Source: Microbacterium sp. LWO14-1.2
Lineage (GTDB): Bacteria; Actinomycetota; Actinomycetes; Actinomycetales; Microbacteriaceae
NCBI RefSeq assembly: GCF_038397715.1
Contig: NZ_CP151633.1
Location: forward strand, 2,914,001 to 2,978,000
Direction of reading: 5' to 3'
Length of the DNA stretch: 64,000 nt
Shown piece by piece: positions 54,908 to 63,801 of the stretch. The stretch's first letter is position 1. The number at the start of each line of letters is the position of its first letter. Position numbers and translations under genes: made by a program. The notes beneath the pieces were generated by a model, which was not told the origin of the DNA, searched no databases, and saw only the letters and a program-made list of their open reading frames with translations.

Positions 54908-55252
54908 TCAGTGCGCGGCGTTGTACGCCTCGATGACGGGGGCGGGAATCCGCCCGCGCTCCGAGAGGCTGTAGCCGTTGTCGTTCGCCCAGGCACGGAT
55001 GGCCGCGACCTCGGGGTTCCGCGCCGTGCGCTTGCGCGACCCCGTCGAGCGTGACGGAGAAGAGCCGCCGGCGCGTCGACCCGCGGAGATGTAGGGCTCG
55101 AATGCGGCGCGCAATTCCTTCGCGTGATCGTCGTTCAGGTCGATCTCGTAAGCCGTGCCGTTCAGCGAGAAATGCACGGTCTCGCCTTCGCCCGCCTCGA
55201 GGACGCTGCCGTCGATGTCGTCAACCAGCTGATGCACAATTCTCTTTGCCAT
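54908..55252 (-). CDS. lsr2: Lsr2 nucleoid-associated protein
   Basis: 114 aa. N-terminal dimerisation domain (KRIVHQLVDDIDGSVLEAGE) and C-terminal DNA-binding domain with the AT-groove-binding RGR in NDNGYSLSERGRIPAPVIEA. Lsr2 silences AT-rich acquired DNA, which makes the element at 9.5-23.2 kb a likely target. Confidence 0.95.
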   Translation of the reverse strand: MAKRIVHQLVDDIDGSVLEAGEGETVHFSLNGTAYEIDLNDDHAKELRAAFEPYISAGRRAGGSSPSRSTGSRKRTARNPEVAAIRAWANDNGYSLSERGRIPAPVIEAYNAAH

Positions 55253-55348
55253 GGAAAAGACGATACCGGTCGTCGCGTAATTGCGACAATGCGGATTTCC
55301 GCCGAATTCGACAGACGGGAGCGGAAATCGTCGCCGTGCGCATCGCCG

Positions 55349-56206
55349 TCAGGGCAGCAACCCGAAACGCCGCGCTTTCGCCACCGCGGCATGACGTGTC
55401 GACGCGTCGAGTTTCGACATCGCCGTGCCGAGATACGCCTTGACCGTCCCCTCGCGAAGACCCAATTGCTGCGCGATCTCCGCATTCGTCGCACCGAGCG
55501 CCGCGCACGCGAGGACATCGGTCTCACGGCGGGAGAGATGCACGGTCGGAAGGGGGCCTGTCGCGGTCGTCGCGGCATCGCCCGCGAGCGTCACCAGTCG
55601 GTGCTCGACCTGCGCGATCCGCGCGCGGAGGTCGGGGTCGTCGACGGCTGCGGCGATGCTCCGGAGCTCGGCGAAGCTCTCCCGCAACTCCTCCCGCTGC
55701 GGTGTCGCCACCGTCTCGGAACTCGGGTCCACGGCGCGCAGGCGACGCGCCACCTCGTCACGGATCCTCAGCTCGTCGGCCACTGATTGCGCGACCTGCA
55801 TCGCCGGCGCCGTCGTCACACCGCCTTCGGGCGCGCGATCCCATGCTCCCGCGTAGAGCACGCCGCGCGGGCGCCCGCTCACGACGATCGGCAGAGCCAG
55901 CAGGGTGCGGAGTCCTTCGCCGAGAACGAAGACGTCGTAGTCGTGCGTGATCTGCTGCGAGGAGCCGTAGTCGTTCGTCATGCGAGGGCGCAGCTCGATC
56001 ATCGCGCGTCCGCCGAGGCCGCGTTCCGGACGGACGCGGAGGCCGTCGAGACTGTGGGTGCGGTTTCCCACGATGCTGGTGACGCTCACCACGCCCTCGT
56101 CGATGAGACCGCCGAAGGCGACTGGGAACCGGGTGCGCTGAGCCAACTCGCGCACCGCGCGGGCGACGAGCTCTGTCTCCGATTCCATCCCGGTGGGAGC
56201 GCTCAC
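55349..56206 (-). CDS. GAF-LuxR transcriptional regulator
   Basis: 285 aa. GAF-like sensor domain at about 10-150 (RFPVAFGGLIDEGVVSVTSI, RPERGLGGRAMIELRPRMTN) and C-terminal LuxR HTH (LSRRETDVLACAALGATNAE, LREGTVKAYLGTAMSKL). Divergent from the DUF485-ActP pair, so it probably controls acetate uptake. GTG 56206 is used. Confidence 0.85.
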   Translation of the reverse strand: MSAPTGMESETELVARAVRELAQRTRFPVAFGGLIDEGVVSVTSIVGNRTHSLDGLRVRPERGLGGRAMIELRPRMTNDYGSSQQITHDYDVFVLGEGLRTLLALPIVVSGRPRGVLYAGAWDRAPEGGVTTAPAMQVAQSVADELRIRDEVARRLRAVDPSSETVATPQREELRESFAELRSIAAAVDDPDLRARIAQVEHRLVTLAGDAATTATGPLPTVHLSRRETDVLACAALGATNAEIAQQLGLREGTVKAYLGTAMSKLDASTRHAAVAKARRFGLLP

Positions 56207-56316
56207 GACTACCTACTTTCGGGGGTGACGGCGCCGTTCCCCGTTTCGTAGCGTCGACCCTACCACTCGCCCGGTACCCCCGGTGCGAGCCGACGAACAT
56301 GTGGCAAGGAGGCCCC

Positions 56317-56664
56317 ATGAGCGACCACACAACGGCCGATTCGGCGGGAGCGATCGATTACGTCGCCGTCGAGCAGTCCTCTCGATTCCGCACCCTCAAA
56401 CGCACGCAGCGGTCATTCATCTTCCCGCTCGCCGCGTTCTTCCTCATCTGGTATTTCGTCTATGTGCTCCTGGCGGCGTTCGCCACGGAATTCATGGCGC
56501 AGCGCGTATGGGGAGACATCACCGTCGGCCTGCTCTTCGGGCTCGGCCAGTTCGTGACGACCTTCGCCATCACGATGGGATACGTCGCATTCGCGAATCG
56601 ACGACTCGATCCGATCGCGAGTGAGATCCGCGAAGACCTCGAGAAGGCGCAGGGCGACGCATGA
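56317..56664 (+). CDS. DUF485 membrane protein
   Basis: 115 aa with two membrane helices (FIFPLAAFFLIWYFVYVLLA and VGLLFGLGQFVTTFAITMGY). This family is nearly always paired with acetate symporters, as YjcH is with ActP. AGGAGG at 56307-56312 supports ATG 56317. Overlaps actP by four bases. Confidence 0.92.
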   Translation: MSDHTTADSAGAIDYVAVEQSSRFRTLKRTQRSFIFPLAAFFLIWYFVYVLLAAFATEFMAQRVWGDITVGLLFGLGQFVTTFAITMGYVAFANRRLDPIASEIREDLEKAQGDA

Positions 56665-58298
56665 GCGCGGTGCACGCCGCGAGCGAATCGCTCGCCGTCG
56701 AGAGCAACCCCATCCTGAACATCTCGATCTTCGTCGCCTTCGTCGCCGTCACGCTCTTCATCGTCATCCGCGCGAGCCGCAACAATAAGACGGCTGCGGA
56801 CTATTACGCCGCCGGGCGCTCTTTCACCGGCCCGCAGAACGGATTCGCGATCGCGGGCGACTATCTCTCCGCTGCCTCTTTCCTCGGCATCTGCGGGGCG
56901 ATCGCGATCAACGGGTACGACGGATTCCTGTATTCGATCGGGTTCCTCGTCGCCTGGCTCGTCGCGCTGCTGCTCGTCGCCGAGCTCATGCGCAACACCG
57001 GCAAGTTCACGATGGCCGACGTGCTGTCGTTCCGGTTGAAGCAGCGCCCCGTGCGCATGGCGGCCGCCATCACGACGCTGGCGGTGTGCTTCTTCTACCT
57101 GCTCGCGCAGATGGCGGGGGCGGGAGGCCTGGTGTCGCTCCTGCTCGGCATCGACGGCCGGGTGGGGCAGTCCGTCGTCATCGCCGTGGTCGGTGTGCTG
57201 ATGATCGTGTACGTGCTGATCGGCGGCATGAAGGGCACGACCTGGGTGCAGATCGTCAAGGCGTTCCTGTTGATCGGCGGGGCGCTCGCCATGACCGTCT
57301 GGGTGCTCGCGATCAACGGCTTCAACCTCAACACGCTGCTCGAGGCCGCTGTCGCGAACTCCGACAAGGGCGAGGCGATCCTCGGCCCTGGCCTGCAGTA
57401 CGGCGCGAACCCCTGGGACTTCCTGTCTCTCGGCATGGCGCTCGTGCTGGGCACCGCCGGTCTCCCGCACGTGCTGATGCGGTTCTACACCGTGCCGACC
57501 GCGAAGGAGGCTCGACGATCGGTCGTCTGGGCCATCTGGCTCATCGGCGGCTTCTACCTGCTGACGCTGGTGCTCGGTTACGGAGCCGGTGCGCTCGTGG
57601 GGGCGGACGTCATCGCCGCAGCCCCCGGCGGACCGAACTCCGCAGCGCCGCTCCTCGCCCTGTACCTCGGCGGACCGGTGCTGCTCGGCTTCATCTCGGC
57701 CGTGGCGTTCGCGACGATCCTGGCCGTGGTGGCCGGGCTCACCATCACGGCGGCTGCGTCGTTCGCGCACGACATCTACGCGAACGTCATCCAGAAGGGC
57801 AAGAAAGATTCCGCGGGCAACCCCGTCGAACCGGACCCGAACGGCGAGGTACGCGTCGCGCGTCGCACGGTCGTCGTGATCGGCATCCTCGCGATCGTCG
57901 GCGGCATCGGAGCGCAGGGGCAGAACATCGCCTTCCTCGTCGCACTCGCGTTCGCGGTCGCCGCCTCCGCGAACCTGCCGACGATCCTGTTCTCGTTGTT
58001 CTGGCGTCGGTTCACCACACGTGGTGCCGTGTGGAGCATGTACGGAGGTCTGGGAGCGGCCATCATCCTCATCGTGCTGTCGCCGGTGTTCTCGGGGTCG
58101 CCCACCTCGATGATCCCCGGCATCGACATCGTGCTGTGGCCGATGAACAACCCGGGCATCGTGTCGATACCGCTCGGCTTCTTCCTCGGTTGGCTCGGCA
58201 CGGTGACGAGCAGGACGAAGGAGTCGCCGCAGCTCGCCGCTGAGATGGAGGTGCGCTCGCTCACCGGTTTCGGAGCCGAGAAGGCGGTCGATCACTGA
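56661..58298 (+). CDS. actP: Cation/acetate symporter ActP (SSS family)
   Basis: 545 aa, about thirteen membrane segments. SSS-family segments include DYYAAGRSFTGPQNGFAIAG, DYLSAASFLGICGAIAI and VLGTAGLPHVLMRFYTV. It imports acetate and other short monocarboxylates with sodium or protons. Length is typical. Confidence 0.93.
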   Translation: MSAVHAASESLAVESNPILNISIFVAFVAVTLFIVIRASRNNKTAADYYAAGRSFTGPQNGFAIAGDYLSAASFLGICGAIAINGYDGFLYSIGFLVAWLVALLLVAELMRNTGKFTMADVLSFRLKQRPVRMAAAITTLAVCFFYLLAQMAGAGGLVSLLLGIDGRVGQSVVIAVVGVLMIVYVLIGGMKGTTWVQIVKAFLLIGGALAMTVWVLAINGFNLNTLLEAAVANSDKGEAILGPGLQYGANPWDFLSLGMALVLGTAGLPHVLMRFYTVPTAKEARRSVVWAIWLIGGFYLLTLVLGYGAGALVGADVIAAAPGGPNSAAPLLALYLGGPVLLGFISAVAFATILAVVAGLTITAAASFAHDIYANVIQKGKKDSAGNPVEPDPNGEVRVARRTVVVIGILAIVGGIGAQGQNIAFLVALAFAVAASANLPTILFSLFWRRFTTRGAVWSMYGGLGAAIILIVLSPVFSGSPTSMIPGIDIVLWPMNNPGIVSIPLGFFLGWLGTVTSRTKESPQLAAEMEVRSLTGFGAEKAVDH

Positions 58299-58346
58299 CC
58301 GACCGCGGTCCCGCATTCAGCGATCGCTGATCCCCCGAGGGTGATC

Positions 58347-58383
58347 GCGTGGACCCCGGCGGCCTACACGCCGGGGTCCACGC
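58347..58383. terminator. Bidirectional terminator actP/ogt-like
   Basis: Perfect 15-bp stem (58347-58361 with 58369-58383) and 7-base loop between convergent genes. Confidence 0.85.
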
Positions 58384-58400
58384 AGTCTTGCGGGAGCCGA

Positions 58401-58916
58401 TCAGCTCCGCGACTCGAGGTCGAGCAGGTACCGCTTGCGCTCGGGGTGCGCGCCGTAGTGACCCGGTGATCCGTCCGCTCGCACGACGCGGTGCACGGGG
58501 ACGATGATCGAGAAGGGAGAGTGGCGGCACGCGGTCCCCACGGCACGCGCCGCGCCCGCGCGCCCCGCCAGAACGGCCACCTCGCCGTAGCTCAGGGTCT
58601 GCCCCCACTCGATCTCGCTGATCACCTGCAGCGCCGTGCGGGCGAACCCCGAGGCCAGACGCCAGTCGAAGGGCAGATGCTCGTCGAATCGCACCGGCAC
58701 TCCGTCGAAGTAGTCGTCGAGCACGGCGACGAGATCGTCCGCGGCGCCGGGGTCCGGCTCGGGGGTCGCCTGCAGCTGCCTGGCGACGTCCTCGAGCAGC
58801 CACGGGACCGAGGGGTCGGCGGCCTCGGAGAGATCGAAGCGCACGATCCCGTGATCGGAGAACACGGCGAGGGCGTCGCCGAACGGTGTGGGGACGAAGT
58901 CGTAGCGGAAGGTCAT
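58401..58916 (-). CDS. Ogt-like O6-alkylguanine transferase lacking the active-site Cys
   Basis: 171 aa. The full Ogt layout is present: N-terminal domain, then YGEVAVLAGRAGAARAVGTA and HYGAHPERKRYLLDLE. At the catalytic position, where active enzymes have PCHRV, it reads IIVPVHRVVRADG with Val141, encoded GTG. It therefore cannot accept alkyl groups at that residue. It resembles alkyltransferase-like (ATL) proteins, which flag lesions for excision repair, but ATLs usually have Trp there. Cys130 nearby is not at the canonical site. Confidence 0.85.
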   Translation of the reverse strand: MTFRYDFVPTPFGDALAVFSDHGIVRFDLSEAADPSVPWLLEDVARQLQATPEPDPGAADDLVAVLDDYFDGVPVRFDEHLPFDWRLASGFARTALQVISEIEWGQTLSYGEVAVLAGRAGAARAVGTACRHSPFSIIVPVHRVVRADGSPGHYGAHPERKRYLLDLESRS

Positions 58917-59113
58917 GGGTCCATCCTGACGCCGGTGGCCTCCGCGGCACGGAGGAGAGACGCTCATCCGACGGCTTCGGTGGATCGATCGCGGCGGCGA
59001 GCGCCCGTGCAGAAGGAGTGAGTGGGGCCCACAGCCGCTCAGGAGGGCCTGAAATGCCGTGAAACCCGCCAGGGATACCGCCGTGGCGGCGCGGCGCGCC
59101 TAATGTGTGAGTT

Positions 59114-62100
59114 GTGTGGCGACGAGAAGGCAAGGCTGTGGATGACGCAGCGAACGACGCCTCGGTGACCCTCGGCGACCTGCACGACTCGGCATCCGGA
59201 GTGCAGGTCGCACATGCCGCCGAGGCCGAGCGCACCCGTCTGCGCGCCGAGGCCGCCGATCTCGGCGGCGCATCGCCGCTCGTGACCTTCCGCGACACGG
59301 TCGAATCGGGCATCGACATCTCCAAAGCCCATCCCGGCAGCCTGCCGCAGTTCATCACCGGCAAATCCACGCTGCTCTCGAACCTGTTCCGCGACGAGGT
59401 CGGCCTCCGCACCGCACGACTCGCCGCCGAGCGGATCACCGCCAAGAACACCGAACTGCGCACCGTGCGCGGCATCGAGGCCGTGCACCTCGCCGTCGGC
59501 GTGGCCGGTTGGCGGATCGGAGGAGCGGACTTCGCCGCCCCTGTCCTCCTGCGTCCGCTCGCGATCCGCCGGCACCACTCCGACTTCGAGCTCAAGCTGC
59601 AGGGGTCGTTCGAGGTCAACCCCGAGCTCATCCGTATCGCCCGCGAGCACTTCGGGATCTCCATCGATGCCGCGGCGCTCGCCGCCCTCGCCTACGACGG
59701 CGGGATCTTCAAGCCTCAGCCCGTGATCGACAGCCTGCGGAGCATCACCCGCTCGATCGACACCTTCTCCGTCACGCCACGGCTCGTCGTCTCGACGTTC
59801 GCCGACGTCGGCGGGGCCATGTCCCGCGACGCCGTGAACCTCGATCACCTCGTGCTCAACGCGCTCGGCGGCCACGTCGGCGATCGCGAGCAGGTCTCCG
59901 CGCGCCGACCCGCGCCGCATCACACGGGTCCCGACGACCGCGCGCCCGCCTCCGACAACCTGCTCCTCGACGCGGATGCCGAGCAGGAGGCCGTGCTGGC
60001 CCGGATCGCCGCCGGACAGTCGCTGACGGTGGCCACGCTGCCTGGCACCGGCGGCACGCAGACCGTCATCAACGCGCTCGGAGAACTCGTGCGCAACGAC
60101 AAGCGCGTGCTCGTCGTGTCGGCCCGTCGGTCGACGCTCGACGGGGTGCGGCATCGTCTCTCCGGCATCGGCCTCGACAGCCTGGCGATCTCGCCGGCGA
60201 GCGTGCGACGGGACCTCGTCCGAGCGATCGGCAGGAATGAGAAGGCCACGGCGCCCAAGGTCAGCGACGTCGACGATGCGCTCGTGCGGCTCCGCACCGT
60301 GCTGCGCGACTACCGCCGCGCTCTCACCGCCCCGGCCGTCGGCACCGACGCCTCGGTCCTCGACGCGACCCGCCACCTGACCAGGCTGGCGTCGCTCCCG
60401 CATCCGCCGTCCACCACGGCTCGGCTCAGCCCCGAGACCCTGCGTCGCCTCGCCGGAGATCGATCGGCTGCGGCTTCCGCGCTCGCCCAGGCGGCACGCC
60501 TCGGCGAGTTCCGGTTCGGCCCCGACGACTCGCCCTGGTACGGCGTCACCTTCACGAGCACCGAGGCCGCACGGGCGGCCCACGAGCTGGCGGGGCGTCT
60601 GCACGCCGACAGCGTGCCCGCGCTCCTCGAGCGGGGCTACGCGCTGATCGCGCAGACGCACATGCGTCCGTTCGCGACCATCGACGAACTGGGGGAGTAC
60701 CTGCGTCTCCTGCAGGGCATCCGCGACACCCTCGACCGGTTCAGCCCGACCGTCTTCGAGCGCCCGCTCGGCGAATTGATCCAGGCTCACGGGTCGCGGC
60801 GGGATTCGCCGGGGATGTCGAGCGCGAACCGCCGCCGTCTCCGCCGTCTCGCCAAGGAGTACGTGCGCCCGGGTGTGCACATCACCGAGATGCACGAGGC
60901 GCTGCTGCGCATCCAGACCCAGCGAACCCAGTGGCAGCGGTGCGTCGATGCGGGCGTCGCTCCGGAGATCCCGCTCGGTCTCGCCGACGTGTACTCGTCG
61001 TGGCAGCGGGTCGCCGCAGAGCTCTCCGAGCTCGATGCGGCGCTCGGCCGTCGCGAGCCGCTCGCGTCGCTCCCGGTCGCCCGACTCGTGCGCATGCTCG
61101 CGGGCCTCGCCGCGAAGTCCGATGTGTTCGACAACCTCGTCGAGCGCGCGCAGCTGCGCGATCGTCTCGCCGACCTCGGACTGGAGCCCCTTCTCGCCGA
61201 GCTCTCGGTGCGGCACGTGTCCGAAGCCCGCGTCGGTGATGAGCTGGAGTTCGCGTGGTGGCAGTCGCTCCTCGAGCGGGCGCTGCAGGACGACCGATCG
61301 CTGCTCGGCGCGAACACCGCCGTCGTCGACCGTCTCGAGCGCGACTTCCGCCTCGTGGACGAGGCCCACGCCGCGATGGCCGGTCCGCTCCTCGCATGGC
61401 AGCTCGCGAACCAGTGGAAGATCGCCATCGTCGACGAGCCGCAGCAGTCGCAGCACCTGCGCAGCGCGCTCAAGCAGGCGAGCTCGACCACGGCCGAGAT
61501 CGTGAGCTCGGCGCCGACGCTCGTCGACGTGCTCGCGCCCGTGTGGATCTCCTCGCCCTACCTGGTGCCCGAGATCCCGGACTCCGTCGAGTTCGACACC
61601 GTGCTGCTCGTGGATGCCGCCGCGATCAACCTCGCGGAGGCCGCTCCCGCCATCCGTCGGGCCCGCCAGGTCGTGGCCTTCGGCGACCCGGTGACGCAGC
61701 GCCCCACTCCGTTCCACGTCGCGGTCGACCCTGACGCGACGTGGGAGGCCGAAGTGCCGTTCGACGCCGTCTCGGTGTTCGAGCGCCTGTCGGAGCTGCT
61801 CCCGGTGATGACGCTGACCCGCAGCTACCGTGCGGGCGGCGAGGACCTCGCCGAGCTGATCAACGACGCCTTCTACGGCGGCGAGATCGTGTCGCTGCCC
61901 TGGGCCGGGTCGTACCTCGGACGCGGCAGCCTGACGGTCGACTACGTCGAGGGGGGAACCGGCGCACCGGATCCGATCTCGGGCGCGGTCGAAAGTCCCG
62001 ACGCCGAGGTCGCCCGCGTGGTCACCCTGGTCGTGGAGCATGCCGTGCACCGCCCGGAGGAATCGCTCATGGTCGTCACGGCCAGCCGGCGTCACGCCGA

Positions 62101-62833
62101 GCGCGTGCGTGCCGCCGTGACCTCGGCCTTCGCCGGGCGCTCCGACGTCGCGGACTTCGTCGGTCGCGACACCGCGGAGCCGTTCGCCGTGCTCACGCTC
62201 GAGGAGTCCGTGGCGGAGAGTCGCGACCGGGTCATCCTGTCGCTCGGCTTCGGCCTCACCAAGCACGGCCGGGTCCTCAGCGACTTCGGCGACCTGTCGA
62301 CGCCCGACGGCGAGCGGCTGCTGACGGTGGGGATGACCCGCGCCCGGCGGTCCATGGTGATCGTGTCGTCGATCCGTCCGTCGGCGTTCGACGACGGGCG
62401 CCTGGAGTACGGCGCGGCGACGCTCATGTCGATCCTCGGGGGCCTCGCCTCGCGCGGACGCGACGCCCGTCTGGAGGACCTCGCTGATCCGCTGACCCTC
62501 GCGCTCGCTCGCGAGCTCCGCCGTCTCGGCGCAGCGGTCGACGTGGACTACCGCGGACTCCTGCCCCTCGTCGCCCAGCACGGCGGTAAGGCCGTCGTCA
62601 TCGAGTGCGACCCCGAGACCCGAGGCGAGTCGCTGCGGGAGACCCTGCGGCTCCGGCCCCATGTCCTGCGCCGGCTGGGCTGGCACTACGTGCGCGTGCA
62701 CGCCTTCGACCTCTACAGCGACCCGGTCACCGCAGCGACCCGCATCGCCGGAGTCCTCGGCATCTCGCCGTCTGCTCCGCGCGCGGAGGACGACACGCAG
62801 CCGATCGACATCGTCGACCCGCGCAATGGCTGA
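59114..62833 (+). CDS. Large SF1-helicase-like protein with altered Walker A and Vsr-like C-terminus
   Basis: 1239 aa. N-terminal 280 residues unassigned. At 305-320 the Walker A region reads TVATLPGTGGTQTVINAL, with Gly314 where the invariant Lys of PGTGKTQT belongs. The Walker B region (VLLVDAAAINLAEAAPAIRR, about residue 830) lacks the usual DE pair. Motif VI is well kept (ERLLTVGMTRARRSMVIVSS). The last 90 residues (GKAVVIECDPETRGESLRET, GWHYVRVHAFDLY) resemble the Vsr/MTES-type nuclease domain that ends such helicases. GTG 59114 is seven bases after TAATGT (59101-59106). ATPase activity is doubtful. Confidence 0.75.
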   Translation: MWRREGKAVDDAANDASVTLGDLHDSASGVQVAHAAEAERTRLRAEAADLGGASPLVTFRDTVESGIDISKAHPGSLPQFITGKSTLLSNLFRDEVGLRTARLAAERITAKNTELRTVRGIEAVHLAVGVAGWRIGGADFAAPVLLRPLAIRRHHSDFELKLQGSFEVNPELIRIAREHFGISIDAAALAALAYDGGIFKPQPVIDSLRSITRSIDTFSVTPRLVVSTFADVGGAMSRDAVNLDHLVLNALGGHVGDREQVSARRPAPHHTGPDDRAPASDNLLLDADAEQEAVLARIAAGQSLTVATLPGTGGTQTVINALGELVRNDKRVLVVSARRSTLDGVRHRLSGIGLDSLAISPASVRRDLVRAIGRNEKATAPKVSDVDDALVRLRTVLRDYRRALTAPAVGTDASVLDATRHLTRLASLPHPPSTTARLSPETLRRLAGDRSAAASALAQAARLGEFRFGPDDSPWYGVTFTSTEAARAAHELAGRLHADSVPALLERGYALIAQTHMRPFATIDELGEYLRLLQGIRDTLDRFSPTVFERPLGELIQAHGSRRDSPGMSSANRRRLRRLAKEYVRPGVHITEMHEALLRIQTQRTQWQRCVDAGVAPEIPLGLADVYSSWQRVAAELSELDAALGRREPLASLPVARLVRMLAGLAAKSDVFDNLVERAQLRDRLADLGLEPLLAELSVRHVSEARVGDELEFAWWQSLLERALQDDRSLLGANTAVVDRLERDFRLVDEAHAAMAGPLLAWQLANQWKIAIVDEPQQSQHLRSALKQASSTTAEIVSSAPTLVDVLAPVWISSPYLVPEIPDSVEFDTVLLVDAAAINLAEAAPAIRRARQVVAFGDPVTQRPTPFHVAVDPDATWEAEVPFDAVSVFERLSELLPVMTLTRSYRAGGEDLAELINDAFYGGEIVSLPWAGSYLGRGSLTVDYVEGGTGAPDPISGAVESPDAEVARVVTLVVEHAVHRPEESLMVVTASRRHAERVRAAVTSAFAGRSDVADFVGRDTAEPFAVLTLEESVAESRDRVILSLGFGLTKHGRVLSDFGDLSTPDGERLLTVGMTRARRSMVIVSSIRPSAFDDGRLEYGAATLMSILGGLASRGRDARLEDLADPLTLALARELRRLGAAVDVDYRGLLPLVAQHGGKAVVIECDPETRGESLRETLRLRPHVLRRLGWHYVRVHAFDLYSDPVTAATRIAGVLGISPSAPRAEDDTQPIDIVDPRNG

Positions 62834-63038
62834 GGACCCCCGACACGGCGGACAGCCCGAGCAGCGGCAGAAGGTCGTGCGAGTGCCGGGCTCCCGTCGT
62901 GCGCGGCTGACGCCCGTACGCGGATCCGATCCGGCACCGGAGACGCCGGAGCGGCGGCCGTCTCCGGCATCCGCTCCGCAGGGACCGAAGGGTCCGAACG
63001 ACGAGCGGATGCTCGGAGACGTGCCGCCGCACTACTGA
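62826..63038 (+). CDS. Small hypothetical protein
   Basis: 70 aa, Pro/Arg-rich and probably disordered (PGSRRARLTPVRGSDPAPET, ending ERMLGDVPPHY). ATG 62826 overlaps the helicase-like stop by eight bases. It may be a cofactor of that protein; nothing else can be said. Confidence 0.65.
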   Translation: MAEDPRHGGQPEQRQKVVRVPGSRRARLTPVRGSDPAPETPERRPSPASAPQGPKGPNDERMLGDVPPHY

Positions 63039-63063
63039 GCGACGGGTCGCCGCCCGGCGTTGA

Positions 63064-63489
63064 TCACTCCCGGGCGCTGTTGCGTGCCAGTAGGTCGCGG
63101 ATCTCGATGAGCAGCTCGGTCTCGGTCGCTGCGGCCGGCTCCTCCTGCGGCTCCTCGGCCGGCGTGCCCTTGCGGGCCTCGACGTGAGCCTTGAAGGTGT
63201 TCATCGGCAGAACGAAGACGAAGTAGACCACGGCGGCCACGGCGAGGAAGCTGATCAGCGCGGAGATCAGGTCGCCGAGCGGGAAGGTGACCTTGTTGCC
63301 GTAGATGTTGGTGACGGTGGGGCCGAACTCTCCGGCGGCATCGGCCTCGAAGAAGAGGGCGACGAGCGGATTGATGAGGCTGTTCACGACGGCGGTGACG
63401 ATGGCCGTGAACGCCGTGCCGATCACGACGGCGACGGCCAGGTCGATCACGTTGCCGCGGAGCAGGAAGTCCTTGAAGCCTTTGAGCAT
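63064..63489 (-). CDS. mscL: Large-conductance mechanosensitive channel MscL
   Basis: 141 aa. First pore helix at about 15-45 (VIDLAVAVVIGTAFTAIVTA), periplasmic loop, second helix at about 70-95 (LISFLAVAAVVYFVFVLPMN) and a cytoplasmic helix with EPQEEPAAA linker. Releases solutes on hypo-osmotic shock. ATG 63489 follows GGAGAACTCTC. Confidence 0.95.
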   Translation of the reverse strand: MLKGFKDFLLRGNVIDLAVAVVIGTAFTAIVTAVVNSLINPLVALFFEADAAGEFGPTVTNIYGNKVTFPLGDLISALISFLAVAAVVYFVFVLPMNTFKAHVEARKGTPAEEPQEEPAAATETELLIEIRDLLARNSARE

Positions 63490-63513
63490 GAGAGTTCTCC
63501 GATCGGTCGTGCG

Positions 63514-63786
63514 TCAGGAAGAGGCCGGTGCCGCAGCGGGCGCCGCGGTCGTGCTCGATGACGACTCAGACTTCGATGATGCCGAAGCATCCTTCTTCGC
63601 TCCAGACCCGCCCCGCGAGTCGGTCCGATAGAAGCCGGATCCGTTGAACGTCACGCCGATCGATCCGTACTGCTTGCGCAGCTCGCCGCCGCACTCGGGG
63701 CAGACCGTCAGCGCGTCGTCGGAGAAGCTCTGCACGGCGTCGAAGGCGTGGCCGCAGGAGCGGCAGGCATAGGCGTAGGTGGGCAT
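63514..63786 (-). CDS. FmdB family zinc-ribbon protein
   Basis: 90 aa. MPTYAYACRSCGHAFDAVQS with C8/C11 and a second pair CPECGG form the zinc ribbon of FmdB-type putative regulators. The C-terminus is a Ser/Ala-rich tail. Between mscL and the folate gene, in the same orientation. Confidence 0.9.
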   Translation of the reverse strand: MPTYAYACRSCGHAFDAVQSFSDDALTVCPECGGELRKQYGSIGVTFNGSGFYRTDSRGGSGAKKDASASSKSESSSSTTAAPAAAPASS

Positions 63787-63801
63787 GGCGGTCCTCGTCG
63801 G

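Noticed and set aside
59039..62701. A 1220-codon open frame on the minus strand
   Set aside because: It is antisense to the helicase-like gene; its product is Arg/His/Glu-rich low-complexity typical of GC-rich shadow frames, with no motif.
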